Source: DATGMS01 sp035303945
GTDB taxonomy: Bacteria > Bacteroidota > Bacteroidia > Cytophagales > Cyclobacteriaceae
DNA length: 64,000 nucleotides
Reading direction: 5' to 3'
Assembly: GCA_035303945.1 (NCBI GenBank)
Contig: DATGQZ010000012.1
Location: forward strand, 19,900 to 83,899
In this document: piece by piece, positions 43,510 through 53,513 of the stretch
Numbering within the stretch: position 1 is the stretch's first letter
Layout: the number at the start of each line of letters is the position of its first letter
Position numbers and translations under genes: made by a program
Notes under the pieces: generated by a model
The model's database searches: none
Told to the model about the DNA's origin: nothing
Seen by the model: only the letters and a program-made list of their open reading frames with translations

Positions 43510-46167
43510 TTATGCAATATTGGTTTTTAAAAATGCCACCGGAAAGAATGCAAACACATCCCCTAACAACAGCTTGTCATCAGCTTGAAATACTTCCCCG
43601 GTGTAAACGTGGGTCCAAGAAGCGTCGGTTGCTAATGGAAGCTTTAGATATCCTTCACCAAAGGCTTTTATATCCAAGCTCAAGCCTTCTTCCAATGCCA
43701 AGTCTGTAATGCCAAGGGGTACAGCTATTAAATAACATTGCCCCTTGTACCGGCGGAGGTACGCAACAACTTGATCTTCCGCCCCATCAGACAAAGCAAC
43801 GGGTATATATTCGCCTTGTTCAAACACCAGCGGATGCGCCTTCCTCTCGCGCAGCGCTTTATAAAGCGTAAACATTTTAATTCTGCCATCGGTAAAATCT
43901 TGCTGCATAGGAGCCAGCGCATCGACTGTTGATGGCATAGCTTCAATCTCAGAAAGATATTGCTCCCGCAAGCGATAATCTACGGGCCTGCGGTTATCAG
44001 GATCCACATAACTCAGATCCCACAGTTCCGTACCTTGATAAATGTCCGGTACGCCGGGCGCGGTGACTTTAACCAAGGTCTGCCCGAGGGAATAGAAAGC
44101 ACCATAACGGGCTATTTTGCTTTTAAAAGGCTCAAAGTCCCGGCGAAAAGCCTCATGCTGAAGCACATTGGTCACGAAATCTGCCACTTCTTTCTCATAC
44201 TCCTCATCGGGTTCTGACCAAAAGGTATGGACTTTTGCCTCCCGGAGTACCTTTTGCAAATAGGCAAGCGTACGCTGTAGCAATTCCTCCTCATCTTCAT
44301 CTTCAAAAGCCATTGCACCCAATAACATCTGATAAATAAAGTACTCCTCATTGGCATCAGGAACCTGTGCGGACCTTCGAATAGATTGGTTGAGCGCCCG
44401 CCATTGCTTAACTTTTTCAAACCACTCCCCCGGTATTTCACTCAGCACATTGATCCGCATCCTCGCATCCTCACCACGCTTGGTGTCATGGGTAGCCGAA
44501 GCACTAAGTGCGTAGGGGAAACTGGCCTGACGCTCAGCCATGCGGCGGTGAAATTCAGCGGTACTTAATCCAAACACATGAGGGGAATCGCCCACCTCAT
44601 TGTGGGAAATCAATAGGTTGTAGTTATAGAAGAGGGTGTCTTCTACCCCTTTGGCGGCAAGCGGACCTGTGAACTGCTGACAGCGTTGGAGAAAAAATAA
44701 AGCCTTATCCTGCTCTGTCTCTGTCTGTCCCAAATACAGGTCCCTTAATTTGCTAAGCAAACCGGTCAAATGGGGTGCTTTCCGTACAGCCTTTTCATAC
44801 GCTGTCACGACAATAGATTGGTCCCAATCGCTGAGGGGATAGCTTTTTGCATAGATCCTATAAATAGGAAATGCTGCCAGAAAGGTTCCTAAGGCTTCTT
44901 TAAGCTCATCTGTTTCTCCTCCTACACCTAAGCCGGCAAGCAGGTCCACAAGATTCTGCAGCTCGCCGCCCATTCTATTGTAAAGGATAAACTGCTTTTT
45001 CTCGTAAACCAAATCCTCATAGTCATGATGAGGAAAAATCTCCTGATAGTGTTGTTGAAAGATTGCTTTGTTTTTTGCTGCTGTAAACAGATTATTTACC
45101 ACCGCTAAAAATTCATATCCACTGGTGCCCTGCATCGGCCAATCGGTGGGCAATTGCTCCTCCCACTCCAGAATTTTTTCTATTATGATATATTGATCCT
45201 CTCCTACTTTTCCCCTCAGCCTTTCCAAATATCCCACAGGATCAAAAAGTCCGTCGATATGATCAATTCGCAATCCTGTAATTAATCCTTCCTCACAGAG
45301 TTCAAGAATGAAGCGATGGTAATCCTCGAAAACCTTCTCATCTTCCATCCGAAGACAAATCAGATCATTGATCGTAAAAAAGCGTCTGAAGTTGATCTTT
45401 TTCTCCGACTCCTTCCAATGCACCAGCTTGTAATGTTGTCGTTCTAAAAGTTGTTGCATCAGGTTCTCGGACGTATTAATTGCTTCTATCACTGCATGAA
45501 AAGCATGGGACAAGACGGCATCTTCTTCTATGGCTTTGAAAAAAGCTTCCTTATGCCTGTGCCAAGGGTCTTCACCATGTCCCATCGAGTTGAAAGTCGA
45601 CAGCCAAAGCCGAAAGGTATCTTTTTGTAGATTTAAAATAAAAGAATAAGATCCGGCACTGACGGGATATTCATTTTCATAATAGCAGATGCTCAATCCA
45701 TTTGAAGAATGCTGAAGTTCAATTACACCCTTTTTAAGCACTTCTTCTTCAGGTGCGCCGAGTATCGGCACCATCACCTTCCCCGTCCAGTTTTTGTTGT
45801 TCCAATCGATGTCAAAATGCCGATAGTACGGAGAGTCTGCTCCCAGTTCCAACACGCTATGCAACCAAGGGTTGGTGGGATGATTGGCCATATGGTTAGG
45901 TACAATATCCTGTAGCCAAGCCATACCCTTTCGCTTCAACGTTTCGCTGATGCTGCGAAAACCTTCCAGATCGCCGATCTCTTTGTTGATCACAAATGGG
46001 TCGGAAACATCATAGCCATGGGTACTTCCTTCTTTGGCTTGAAAAAAAGGAGCTGCATAAACAGTAGCAATCTGCAGGCGCTCCAGATAATTAACGATTT
46101 GCTCCAAATCCGATAGCTTAAACGCGGGGGATAATTGGACTCTATAGGTTGAAAGTGGACTAGACAT
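43510..46167 (-). CDS. treY: Malto-oligosyltrehalose synthase
   Basis: GH13 enzyme of about 885 aa that converts the reducing-end alpha-1,4 link of a maltodextrin into an alpha,alpha-1,1 link. Motifs: STYRVQLSPAFKLSDLEQIVNYLERL at the start, DIVPNHMA, GLRIDHIDGLFDP (nucleophile Asp), IIIEKILEWEEQLP (acid/base) and SASATHDTKRGEDARMRI. I start at the ATG at 46167 (MSSPLSTYRVQL); the open frame to 46320 overlaps treZ and adds non-family residues. TreZ then frees trehalose, so both form one pathway; the gap to treZ is 26 bp. Confidence 0.95.
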   Translation of the reverse strand: MSSPLSTYRVQLSPAFKLSDLEQIVNYLERLQIATVYAAPFFQAKEGSTHGYDVSDPFVINKEIGDLEGFRSISETLKRKGMAWLQDIVPNHMANHPTNPWLHSVLELGADSPYYRHFDIDWNNKNWTGKVMVPILGAPEEEVLKKGVIELQHSSNGLSICYYENEYPVSAGSYSFILNLQKDTFRLWLSTFNSMGHGEDPWHRHKEAFFKAIEEDAVLSHAFHAVIEAINTSENLMQQLLERQHYKLVHWKESEKKINFRRFFTINDLICLRMEDEKVFEDYHRFILELCEEGLITGLRIDHIDGLFDPVGYLERLRGKVGEDQYIIIEKILEWEEQLPTDWPMQGTSGYEFLAVVNNLFTAAKNKAIFQQHYQEIFPHHDYEDLVYEKKQFILYNRMGGELQNLVDLLAGLGVGGETDELKEALGTFLAAFPIYRIYAKSYPLSDWDQSIVVTAYEKAVRKAPHLTGLLSKLRDLYLGQTETEQDKALFFLQRCQQFTGPLAAKGVEDTLFYNYNLLISHNEVGDSPHVFGLSTAEFHRRMAERQASFPYALSASATHDTKRGEDARMRINVLSEIPGEWFEKVKQWRALNQSIRRSAQVPDANEEYFIYQMLLGAMAFEDEDEEELLQRTLAYLQKVLREAKVHTFWSEPDEEYEKEVADFVTNVLQHEAFRRDFEPFKSKIARYGAFYSLGQTLVKVTAPGVPDIYQGTELWDLSYVDPDNRRPVDYRLREQYLSEIEAMPSTVDALAPMQQDFTDGRIKMFTLYKALRERKAHPLVFEQGEYIPVALSDGAEDQVVAYLRRYKGQCYLIAVPLGITDLALEEGLSLDIKAFGEGYLKLPLATDASWTHVYTGEVFQADDKLLLGDVFAFFPVAFLKTNIA

Positions 46168-46193
46168 CGTAAGTCTAAGGATTAATATGTGTG

Positions 46194-48008
46194 TTAGATA
46201 GATTCGTATAGAAGTAAAGAGGCTGCAGGAAGGGACAGTAGCTGTCCTTCCTCTAGGCTGTCGGGAGCATTGATATGGCCTCCCCATTGCTCGTCCGAGG
46301 AGGAGAGGAGCTTTTTCCATTTGCCTTGCCCAATTGTCAGGCTGCGCTCCGCATGGTTGTAGTTCAATATGGCCATCAGGCGTTTGGAGGTACCACTCGT
46401 GTTAATCATCAGCAGCTTTTCCTGCTCTTGGGCCTGGATCTCCTGCTCTCGAAAGGCGCTAAAAAGACCTTGCTTACGCCAATGGATCAATTGCTTATAG
46501 TAATGGAAGATAATGGTTTTTGATACATCATCTTTAAAATCCCACTTCAGCTTTGATCTCATGAAAGTGTCTTCGGATTGTGGATCCGGTACTTCATCTC
46601 CCCATTCAAAGGATTTGAATTCATCCCTTCTACCCTCCTGCACAGCTTTCACCAATTCCGGATCCGTATGGCTGACAAAGTACTGAAAGGGCTGATCCTC
46701 CCCATATTCCTCTCCCATAAACAACATGGGCACGTAAGGAGAAATTAACATGGTGCCGGCGGCAAGCTTGAGCATTTCGAAGGAGACCAATTGGCTGATC
46801 CTGTCGCCCATCATGCGGTTGCCTATCTGATCATGATTCTGTAGACAAATCACCAGCTGGCCCGGATGCACGCCCTCAGGCGCCTTGCCGACCTGCTTTT
46901 TACGAAATCCGGAGTAAATGCCATCATAGATAAAGCCTTGCTTGAAGGTTTTTGAAAGATGGTGAATAGCCCCATAATCCTCGTAGTAACCTTCCCGCTC
47001 TCCAGTGGCCAGAGTATGAACGGCATGATGAAAATCATCCACCCACTGTCCATCCAACCCATAGCCGCCCACACTGTAATCCGAAATGATCTTGACATCA
47101 TTCATATCACTTTCGGCGATGAGGCAGTACTTTTTGCCGCTTTCCGCTTCCAGCTCGTCCACCTTCATCCGCAGCTCCTTCAGCAGATGAACAGGACCAT
47201 TGTCCATAATGGCATGTACAGCATCCAGCCGCAGCCCATCAATATGAAAATCGCGAAGCCAGCTTAGGGCATTATGGAGAAAGAAACTACGTACCGGCCC
47301 GCTATACGCATCATCAAAATTGAGTGCGCTGCCCCAAGGGGTGTGGTACTTGTCGGTAAAATAAGGACCAAAATCAGAGAGGTAATTACCTTCCGGTCCC
47401 ATGTGATTGTAGACAACATCCAGAATAACAGCCATATTCTTTTGGTGACATTTATCTACCAACTGTTTCAATTTTCCAACACCGCCGTAGCTATTTTGGG
47501 CAGCGTAGGGATACACCCCGTCATATCCCCAATTGCGGCTTCCGGCAAACTGCGCAATGGGCATGATTTCTATGGCATTAATGCCTAACTCCAATAGGTG
47601 GTCTAGCTTGTCCATAACGGCTTCAAAGGTTCCTTCGGGCGTAAATGTCCCCACATGAAGCTCATAGATAACCATATCTTCCAATGCCGGTGCTTTCCAT
47701 GCTTGATCATGCCATTGATAGTCGTGGTGATCAATTACTTCCGACCATTCGTGGACGCCGTCTGGTTGGGAAAGGGAGGCTGGATCAGGTCGTTTGAGCT
47801 CCCCGTTCACGAGAAACATATATCTGGCTTTTGGAGCCAGCTCCGTTTCGACATGCCAATAGCCCCATTCATCTTTGGTCATGTCCAAAGCTTGTTTTTG
47901 GTCCTTGATAAGCAGTTGTATCTTGTCCGCCAAAGGCGCCCAGACGGTGAAGGAACAAACACCTCTCCCATATCGGGCCCCTACAGGCTGTGTAATTTTT
48001 TCATTCAT
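46194..48008 (-). CDS. treZ: Malto-oligosyltrehalose trehalohydrolase
   Basis: GH13 enzyme of 604 aa that cleaves trehalose from the end of malto-oligosyltrehalose made by TreY. The N-terminal CBM48-like domain starts GARYGRGVCSFTVWAPLADKIQLL. The barrel has DVVYNHMGPEGNYL, GLRLDAVHAIMDN (nucleophile), CLIAESDMND (acid/base) and ICLQNHDQIGNRMMGDR, and PYVPMLFMGEEYGEDQPFQYF is a TreZ hallmark. First gene of the leftward operon treZ-treY-malQ and divergent from glgE, with 213 bp between, which must hold both promoters; I see no clear -7/-33 pair. Confidence 0.95.
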   Translation of the reverse strand: MNEKITQPVGARYGRGVCSFTVWAPLADKIQLLIKDQKQALDMTKDEWGYWHVETELAPKARYMFLVNGELKRPDPASLSQPDGVHEWSEVIDHHDYQWHDQAWKAPALEDMVIYELHVGTFTPEGTFEAVMDKLDHLLELGINAIEIMPIAQFAGSRNWGYDGVYPYAAQNSYGGVGKLKQLVDKCHQKNMAVILDVVYNHMGPEGNYLSDFGPYFTDKYHTPWGSALNFDDAYSGPVRSFFLHNALSWLRDFHIDGLRLDAVHAIMDNGPVHLLKELRMKVDELEAESGKKYCLIAESDMNDVKIISDYSVGGYGLDGQWVDDFHHAVHTLATGEREGYYEDYGAIHHLSKTFKQGFIYDGIYSGFRKKQVGKAPEGVHPGQLVICLQNHDQIGNRMMGDRISQLVSFEMLKLAAGTMLISPYVPMLFMGEEYGEDQPFQYFVSHTDPELVKAVQEGRRDEFKSFEWGDEVPDPQSEDTFMRSKLKWDFKDDVSKTIIFHYYKQLIHWRKQGLFSAFREQEIQAQEQEKLLMINTSGTSKRLMAILNYNHAERSLTIGQGKWKKLLSSSDEQWGGHINAPDSLEEGQLLSLPAASLLLYESI

Positions 48009-48221
48009 AAAAGGATGGTGTTAAGATTGGATAGGTCTCTGGATACTCTCATCCTATTCATAATTATGCCAAGTCAAGAAAAGATTCTCTGCAAAAGCAT
48101 AAGCCGAAAAGGGAATTGTTTAAATTGGATATCAAGAAATAGAGTTAGGCACGTTTTTTCTTTAAATAATCCTTATTCCTACATCCATTAAAACTCCATA
48201 AGAAAGAACATCATTGACTAT

Positions 48222-50180
48222 ATGAAAGAACTGGAAGGACAAAAACGCGTCAACATAGAAAACATTCGCCCTCAGATCGACTGCGGGAAGTATCCGATCA
48301 AACGGGTAGTCAACGAACGTGTCCATGTACAGGCCGATATTTTTGCTGACGGCCACGACAAAGTACAAGCGATTTTATTATACCGAAAAATCCAAAAAGG
48401 GAAGGATAAATGGCAGCAAAGCCCCATGTATTTTATTTCCAACGACCATTGGGAGGGCAGTTTTGTTCCCGATCAAGTAGGAGCATATGAATATGCGATC
48501 GCCGGATGGGTGGACCATTTTACAACTTGGCAGGAGGGTTTAAAGAAGAAGTTTGAAGATCATCAAGATGTAGCTACTGAACTCCAGATCGGCATTGAAC
48601 TCATAGAAAAAGCAGCTTCCCACGCCCCATCTTCCATTCAAAAAAAGCTGCAAAAGGCAGCCAAACTGCTGCGCGCACAGAAGCAGGACGCCAAGGCGGT
48701 GTCTTATGCCATAAGCCAAGAAGTATCAGATCTGATGTATGGCCGGTATGAACCGCATATGCTAACACATTCCGCTCCTTTGCCGCTAAAAGTCGAAACC
48801 AAGTTGGCGCTTTTTAGTGCTTGGTATGAGCTATTCCCCCGCTCTACCTCCAGGGAAGAAGGCAAGCACGGAACGTTCAAGGATTGTGAGCAGGTCCTCC
48901 CGGAAATTGCAAGAATGGGTTTTGATATCATCTATCTTCCTCCCATTCATCCTATCGGCAGGAGCCACCGCAAAGGCCGTAACAATGCAACTACTGCACA
49001 AGAAGGTGATCCCGGCTCTCCCTGGGCCATTGGTGCAAAAGAAGGCGGACACAAGGCCATCCATCCGGAGCTGGGTACTTTTGCTGATTTTGCCAGTCTA
49101 GTGCAGAAAGCCAATGAACTGAATCTCAAAATCGCACTTGATTTTGCCATACAATGCTCCCCCGATCATCCTTATGTCAAAAAACATCCAAGTTGGTTCA
49201 AATGGCGGCCGGACGGGACGGTACAATATGCGGAAAATCCACCCAAAAAGTACCAAGATGTACTTCCGGTAAATTTTGAAACCGAAGATTGGGAGAACCT
49301 TTGGCAAGAGCTAAAGAGCATTGTCGACTTTTGGATCGGCAAGGGCGTAAGGGTGTTCCGCGTGGATAATCCGCATACCAAGCCCTTCCGCTTTTGGGAA
49401 TGGCTTATTCGTGAGGTTCATGCCAAACATCCTGATATCATCTTCTTAGCCGAAGCCTTTACAAGACCGCGGGTGATGGAAAAATTGGCCAAAATAGGTT
49501 TTAACCAGTCCTATACTTACTTTACATGGAGGAATAGCAAGGATGAGTTCCGCGAATATTTGACAGAGCTTACCCAAACAGACCGGAGAGAATATTTCCG
49601 CCCGAATTTTTGGCCCAACACACCGGACATTTTGCCTATCTCCTTAGAAGATAAAGGAGAAGCTTCCTTCCTTATCCGTTTATTTTTGGCAGCGACTTTA
49701 TCCTCCAACTACGGCATCTATGGTCCCGTATTTGAGTTGGGGCTCAACAAAGCCTATCCAGGAAAGGAAGAATACATTGACTCCGAGAAATACGAGATCA
49801 AAAACTGGGACTGGGAACGGGACACGAAGGTCAAACGACTGATCACCCGAATCAATCAAATCAGGCGGGAAAATCCTGCCTTGCAAAGCACCTGGGATAT
49901 AACCTTCCATGACTGTGACAACGGCCATTTGCTCTGCTATAGCAAGATTGATCAAGAACGGGAAAACAAACTTTTAATGATTGTGAACCTCGACCCGAAT
50001 TATACCCAAGCGGGCTGGGTAAAAGTCCCCATGGAGGCATTTGGCTTGGTGGACAATGAACCCTATGTGCTCCATGATCTGCTGAGTGATCAAAGGTACT
50101 CTTGGAAGGGTGAATGGAACTATGTCGAGCTTCGTCCCCACGAGATGCCTGCTCATCTGTTTAGGCTAGAAACACTTTAA
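48222..50180 (+). CDS. glgE: Alpha-1,4-glucan:maltose-1-phosphate maltosyltransferase
   Basis: GH13_3 enzyme of 652 aa that extends alpha-glucan by maltosyl units from maltose-1-phosphate. GlgE signatures: RVNIENIRPQIDCGKYPIKRV at the N-terminus, DVLYLPPIHPIG-like IIYLPPIHPIGRSHRKGRNN, DFAIQCSPDHPYVKKHP, WRPDGTVQYAENPPKKYQD, the nucleophile Asp382 in FRVDNPHTKPF and acid/base Glu411 in FLAEAFTRP. The substrate would be made by the maltokinase half of the next gene, 15 bp downstream. Together they form the GlgE pathway known from mycobacteria. Confidence 0.95.
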   Translation: MKELEGQKRVNIENIRPQIDCGKYPIKRVVNERVHVQADIFADGHDKVQAILLYRKIQKGKDKWQQSPMYFISNDHWEGSFVPDQVGAYEYAIAGWVDHFTTWQEGLKKKFEDHQDVATELQIGIELIEKAASHAPSSIQKKLQKAAKLLRAQKQDAKAVSYAISQEVSDLMYGRYEPHMLTHSAPLPLKVETKLALFSAWYELFPRSTSREEGKHGTFKDCEQVLPEIARMGFDIIYLPPIHPIGRSHRKGRNNATTAQEGDPGSPWAIGAKEGGHKAIHPELGTFADFASLVQKANELNLKIALDFAIQCSPDHPYVKKHPSWFKWRPDGTVQYAENPPKKYQDVLPVNFETEDWENLWQELKSIVDFWIGKGVRVFRVDNPHTKPFRFWEWLIREVHAKHPDIIFLAEAFTRPRVMEKLAKIGFNQSYTYFTWRNSKDEFREYLTELTQTDRREYFRPNFWPNTPDILPISLEDKGEASFLIRLFLAATLSSNYGIYGPVFELGLNKAYPGKEEYIDSEKYEIKNWDWERDTKVKRLITRINQIRRENPALQSTWDITFHDCDNGHLLCYSKIDQERENKLLMIVNLDPNYTQAGWVKVPMEAFGLVDNEPYVLHDLLSDQRYSWKGEWNYVELRPHEMPAHLFRLETL

Positions 50181-50195
50181 AACCACATTTTGAAG

Positions 50196-53100
50196 ATGAT
50201 AGACAAAAATGAGATTGAAGATAATCTGCACTGGTACAAAGATGCGATTATCTATGAATTACATATAAAGGCATTCTATGACAGCAACGGCGACGGTGTC
50301 GGAGACTTTCAGGGTCTTTTAGAAAAATTGGATTACCTGGAGGACTTGGGCGTAACGGCAATTTGGTTGCTGCCCTTCTACCCCTCCCCCCTGCGTGATG
50401 ATGGCTATGATATCGCTGACTACTATGCGATCAATCCCACCTATGGCGACATCAAAATCTTCAAGCAATTTATCAAAGAGGCACATAGGAGAAACCTTAG
50501 GGTGATCACGGAGCTTGTCATCAACCACACTTCCGACCAGCACCCTTGGTTCCAACGGGCAAGAAAAGCCAAACCCGGTTCAAACTTTCGCAATTACTAT
50601 GTCTGGAGTGATGATCCCCGCAAGTACAAAGACGTTAGGATCATCTTTACGGATACCGAACCTTCCAATTGGACCTGGGATCCCATAGCCAAATCCTATT
50701 ACTGGCATCGCTTTTTTTCACACCAGCCGGACCTCAACTTTGACAATCCCAACGTGCAAAAGGAAATCTTCAAGATCATGGATTTCTGGCTTAAAATGGG
50801 AGTGGATGGCTTCCGTTTAGATGCTGTTCCTTATCTTTTTGAAAGGGAAAACACCAACTGTGAAAATCTTCCTGAGACGCATCAGTTTCTCAAAAACCTG
50901 CGGGCTTATGTAGATAGCAAATATGAAAACAAGCTGCTGCTGGCCGAGGCCAATATGTGGCCTGAAGATTCTGCTGCTTATTTTGGGGACGGGGACGAAT
51001 GTCACATGAACTATCACTTCCCCATCATGCCGCGGATGTTTATGGCGGTCAAAATGGAGGACCGCTATCCGATTACCGACATCATTGACCAAACGCCCGA
51101 GATACCTGCCTCCTGCCAGTGGGCCATTTTCCTCAGAAACCACGATGAACTGACGCTCGAAATGGTGACTGACGAGGAAAGGGATTACATGTATAAGATG
51201 TACACCAAGGATCTACAGGCCAAGATCAATGTAGGAATCAGGCACCGCTTGGCTCCTTTATTGGAAAACAGCCGCAGTAAAATCGAACTGATGAACTGTC
51301 TGCTTTTTTCATTGCCCGGCACGCCAGTGATCTACTATGGGGATGAGATTGGGATGGGGGACAACTTCTACCTCGGCGACCGCGACGGCGTCCGTACCCC
51401 CATGCAATGGAACGCCAATAAAAACGCTGGTTTTTCTGAAGCCAATCCCCAGAAATTATACCTGCCGGTGATCATCGATCCCGGCTACCGCTACGAATCC
51501 ATTAATGTAGAGTCTCAACAAACAAACCCCTCCTCCCTGCTGTGGTGGATGAAGAGAATCATCAACACCCGAAAGCAATATAAGGCATTTGGCCGTGGCA
51601 AAATCAATTTCCTAGCCCCCGCCAACGCCAAAGTTCTTGCTTTCACGCGGGTGTATGAGGAGGAAGTGATTTTGGTATTGGCCAATCTTTCCCGCTTTTC
51701 TCAAGCTGCTGAAATAGAACTTACCGACTACGAAGGCTACATTCCAGTGGAAATTTTTAGCCAAAACAAGTTTCCAAAGGTGACCGACAAGCCCTATCTG
51801 TTCACCCTGGGTCCCCATAGTTATTACTGGTTCCTTTTGGAAAAAGAAGAAGGTTATCAAGAAGACCAATCCCGCCTACCTCAGCTCAGCCTGAACCGTT
51901 GGCAGGGTCTTTTTGAAGGCAAAACCGTACAGCAGCTTGAACAAAAAGTACTTCCCAACTATATCAAATCCTGCCGATGGTTTGGCAGCAAAGCCAAGGT
52001 GATTAAAAGTGTTAAAATAAAAGACAACATCTTCCTTGGCGATAAAGAAATGTTGGCCAATTGGCTTATTCTGGAATTTCAGTACAATGAGGGTTTGCCC
52101 GAACTCTACCAGCTTCCGCTGATATGGACGAAGACACCAGATGAAGACAGCCTCAAACAAATCGAACGGAAAAGCATTATAGCAAAATTGAGCATAGGAA
52201 CTTCGGATGGGCTGCTTATTGATGCGGTGTATGATGAGGATTTTAGAAATATGCTCTTCCGAAGCTTAACCAGAGGACAAAAGCTTAAAGTCGGAGCGGA
52301 CCATTTAACTTTCCAGACCATCTCCAAATCGGTATTGAAAAAAGAGACAGAGGTACAATCCAAAATTCTAAATGCAGAACAAAGTAACACCTCTGTGATT
52401 TATAATGGAAAGTTCTTTATGAAGCTGTACAGGAAGGTGGATGATACCATTAATCCTGATGTGGAAATCACACGCTTCTTAAGCGAGAAAGCGAAATTTG
52501 CTAATGTGCCGAATTTTGTCGGTGACATCTCGCTCCACCGCAACGGCAAAGCCAGTACCGTGTTGGCCATGGTACAGGAGGCCGTTCCCAACCAGGGAGA
52601 TGCTTGGGAATATACCAAAGATGCCCTGCAACATTATTTCGAAAGGGTATTGACCTTGCCCAAAACAGAAAAGCGACCGGACATAGAAGGCAGGCTCACC
52701 CAAGCCTTGTCCTATGATGATATCCCTGAAGAGCTGCAGGAATTAATCGGTGGGGTTTTTGCCGAGAGAATGTACTTATTAGGTAAGCGAACCGGAGAAA
52801 TGCATCAGGCTTTGATGTCTCATCCCGATGAAAAAGACTTTGAACCGGAAGCATTTTCTTTGCATTATCAGAGGTCCTTGTTCTCGGGCCTACAGTCCTT
52901 GACCAGAGCTTCCTTACAGAGCCTCAAGCAAAACGTGAAAGCACTTCCCGAATCCGTACGGGAAGAGTCTGAGCGAATCCTGAAAAGCAAGGATCAAGTG
53001 CTGACGATCTTCAAGCGGATATTCGCCCATAAGATCGATACCATGAAGATCCGAAACCATGGGGATTTCCACTTGGGGCAGGTGCTATGGACAGGTAGGG

Positions 53101-53513
53101 ATTTCATCATCATTGATTTTGAAGGAGAGCCTGCCAAGCCCTATAGTGAGCGGCGTTTGAAGCGTTCCCCCTTAAGGGATGTGGCAGGAATGATCCGTTC
53201 CTTCCATTATGCCGTATACAGCACGGTGATGCAGGATCAATTCAATACCCAGCGGCAGGAAACCAACCTGCTGGAATGGGCAGATCTCTGGTATCACCAT
53301 ATCAGCAGATTTTATCTCCAAGGCTATTTCGACCAGGTAAAAGGCGCTAGTTTCATTCCCCAAGACGAAGGAGATCTGCGGGTGTTGATGGAGACATACA
53401 TCCTGGAGAAAGCAGTTTACGAACTCAATTACGAACTGAACAACCGTCCCGATTGGGTGTTGATCCCCATCAGAGGTATTCAATCGATCATAAATAGGCA
53501 TAAAAATGACTAA
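50196..53513 (+). CDS. treS: Trehalose synthase fused to maltokinase (TreS-Mak)
   Basis: About 1105 aa. Residues 1-550 are a GH13 trehalose synthase (maltose alpha-D-glucosyltransferase) interconverting trehalose and maltose: LLPFYPSPLRDDGYDIADYY, VINHTSDQHPWFQ, VDGFRLDAVPYLFERE, LLAEANMWPED and FLRNHDELTLEMV. Residues 565-1105 are a maltokinase: SCRWFGSKAKVIKSVKI, then IRNHGDFHLGQVLWTGRDFIIIDFEGEPAKPYSERRLKRSP, with the ATP/Mg-binding Asp residues intact. The fused enzyme channels trehalose via maltose to maltose-1-phosphate for GlgE. Start set at the ATG at 50196; an in-frame TTG lies at 50190. It overlaps glgB by 8 bp. Confidence 0.95.
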   Translation: MIDKNEIEDNLHWYKDAIIYELHIKAFYDSNGDGVGDFQGLLEKLDYLEDLGVTAIWLLPFYPSPLRDDGYDIADYYAINPTYGDIKIFKQFIKEAHRRNLRVITELVINHTSDQHPWFQRARKAKPGSNFRNYYVWSDDPRKYKDVRIIFTDTEPSNWTWDPIAKSYYWHRFFSHQPDLNFDNPNVQKEIFKIMDFWLKMGVDGFRLDAVPYLFERENTNCENLPETHQFLKNLRAYVDSKYENKLLLAEANMWPEDSAAYFGDGDECHMNYHFPIMPRMFMAVKMEDRYPITDIIDQTPEIPASCQWAIFLRNHDELTLEMVTDEERDYMYKMYTKDLQAKINVGIRHRLAPLLENSRSKIELMNCLLFSLPGTPVIYYGDEIGMGDNFYLGDRDGVRTPMQWNANKNAGFSEANPQKLYLPVIIDPGYRYESINVESQQTNPSSLLWWMKRIINTRKQYKAFGRGKINFLAPANAKVLAFTRVYEEEVILVLANLSRFSQAAEIELTDYEGYIPVEIFSQNKFPKVTDKPYLFTLGPHSYYWFLLEKEEGYQEDQSRLPQLSLNRWQGLFEGKTVQQLEQKVLPNYIKSCRWFGSKAKVIKSVKIKDNIFLGDKEMLANWLILEFQYNEGLPELYQLPLIWTKTPDEDSLKQIERKSIIAKLSIGTSDGLLIDAVYDEDFRNMLFRSLTRGQKLKVGADHLTFQTISKSVLKKETEVQSKILNAEQSNTSVIYNGKFFMKLYRKVDDTINPDVEITRFLSEKAKFANVPNFVGDISLHRNGKASTVLAMVQEAVPNQGDAWEYTKDALQHYFERVLTLPKTEKRPDIEGRLTQALSYDDIPEELQELIGGVFAERMYLLGKRTGEMHQALMSHPDEKDFEPEAFSLHYQRSLFSGLQSLTRASLQSLKQNVKALPESVREESERILKSKDQVLTIFKRIFAHKIDTMKIRNHGDFHLGQVLWTGRDFIIIDFEGEPAKPYSERRLKRSPLRDVAGMIRSFHYAVYSTVMQDQFNTQRQETNLLEWADLWYHHISRFYLQGYFDQVKGASFIPQDEGDLRVLMETYILEKAVYELNYELNNRPDWVLIPIRGIQSIINRHKND

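Noticed and set aside
46168..46320. Upstream extension of treY
   Set aside because: It overlaps the 3' end of treZ and has no similarity to TreY, which starts at MSSPLSTYRVQL.
47655..48191. 178-codon open frame on plus across the treZ start
   Set aside because: It lies antisense to a clear treZ gene and has no domain, signal peptide or supporting context.
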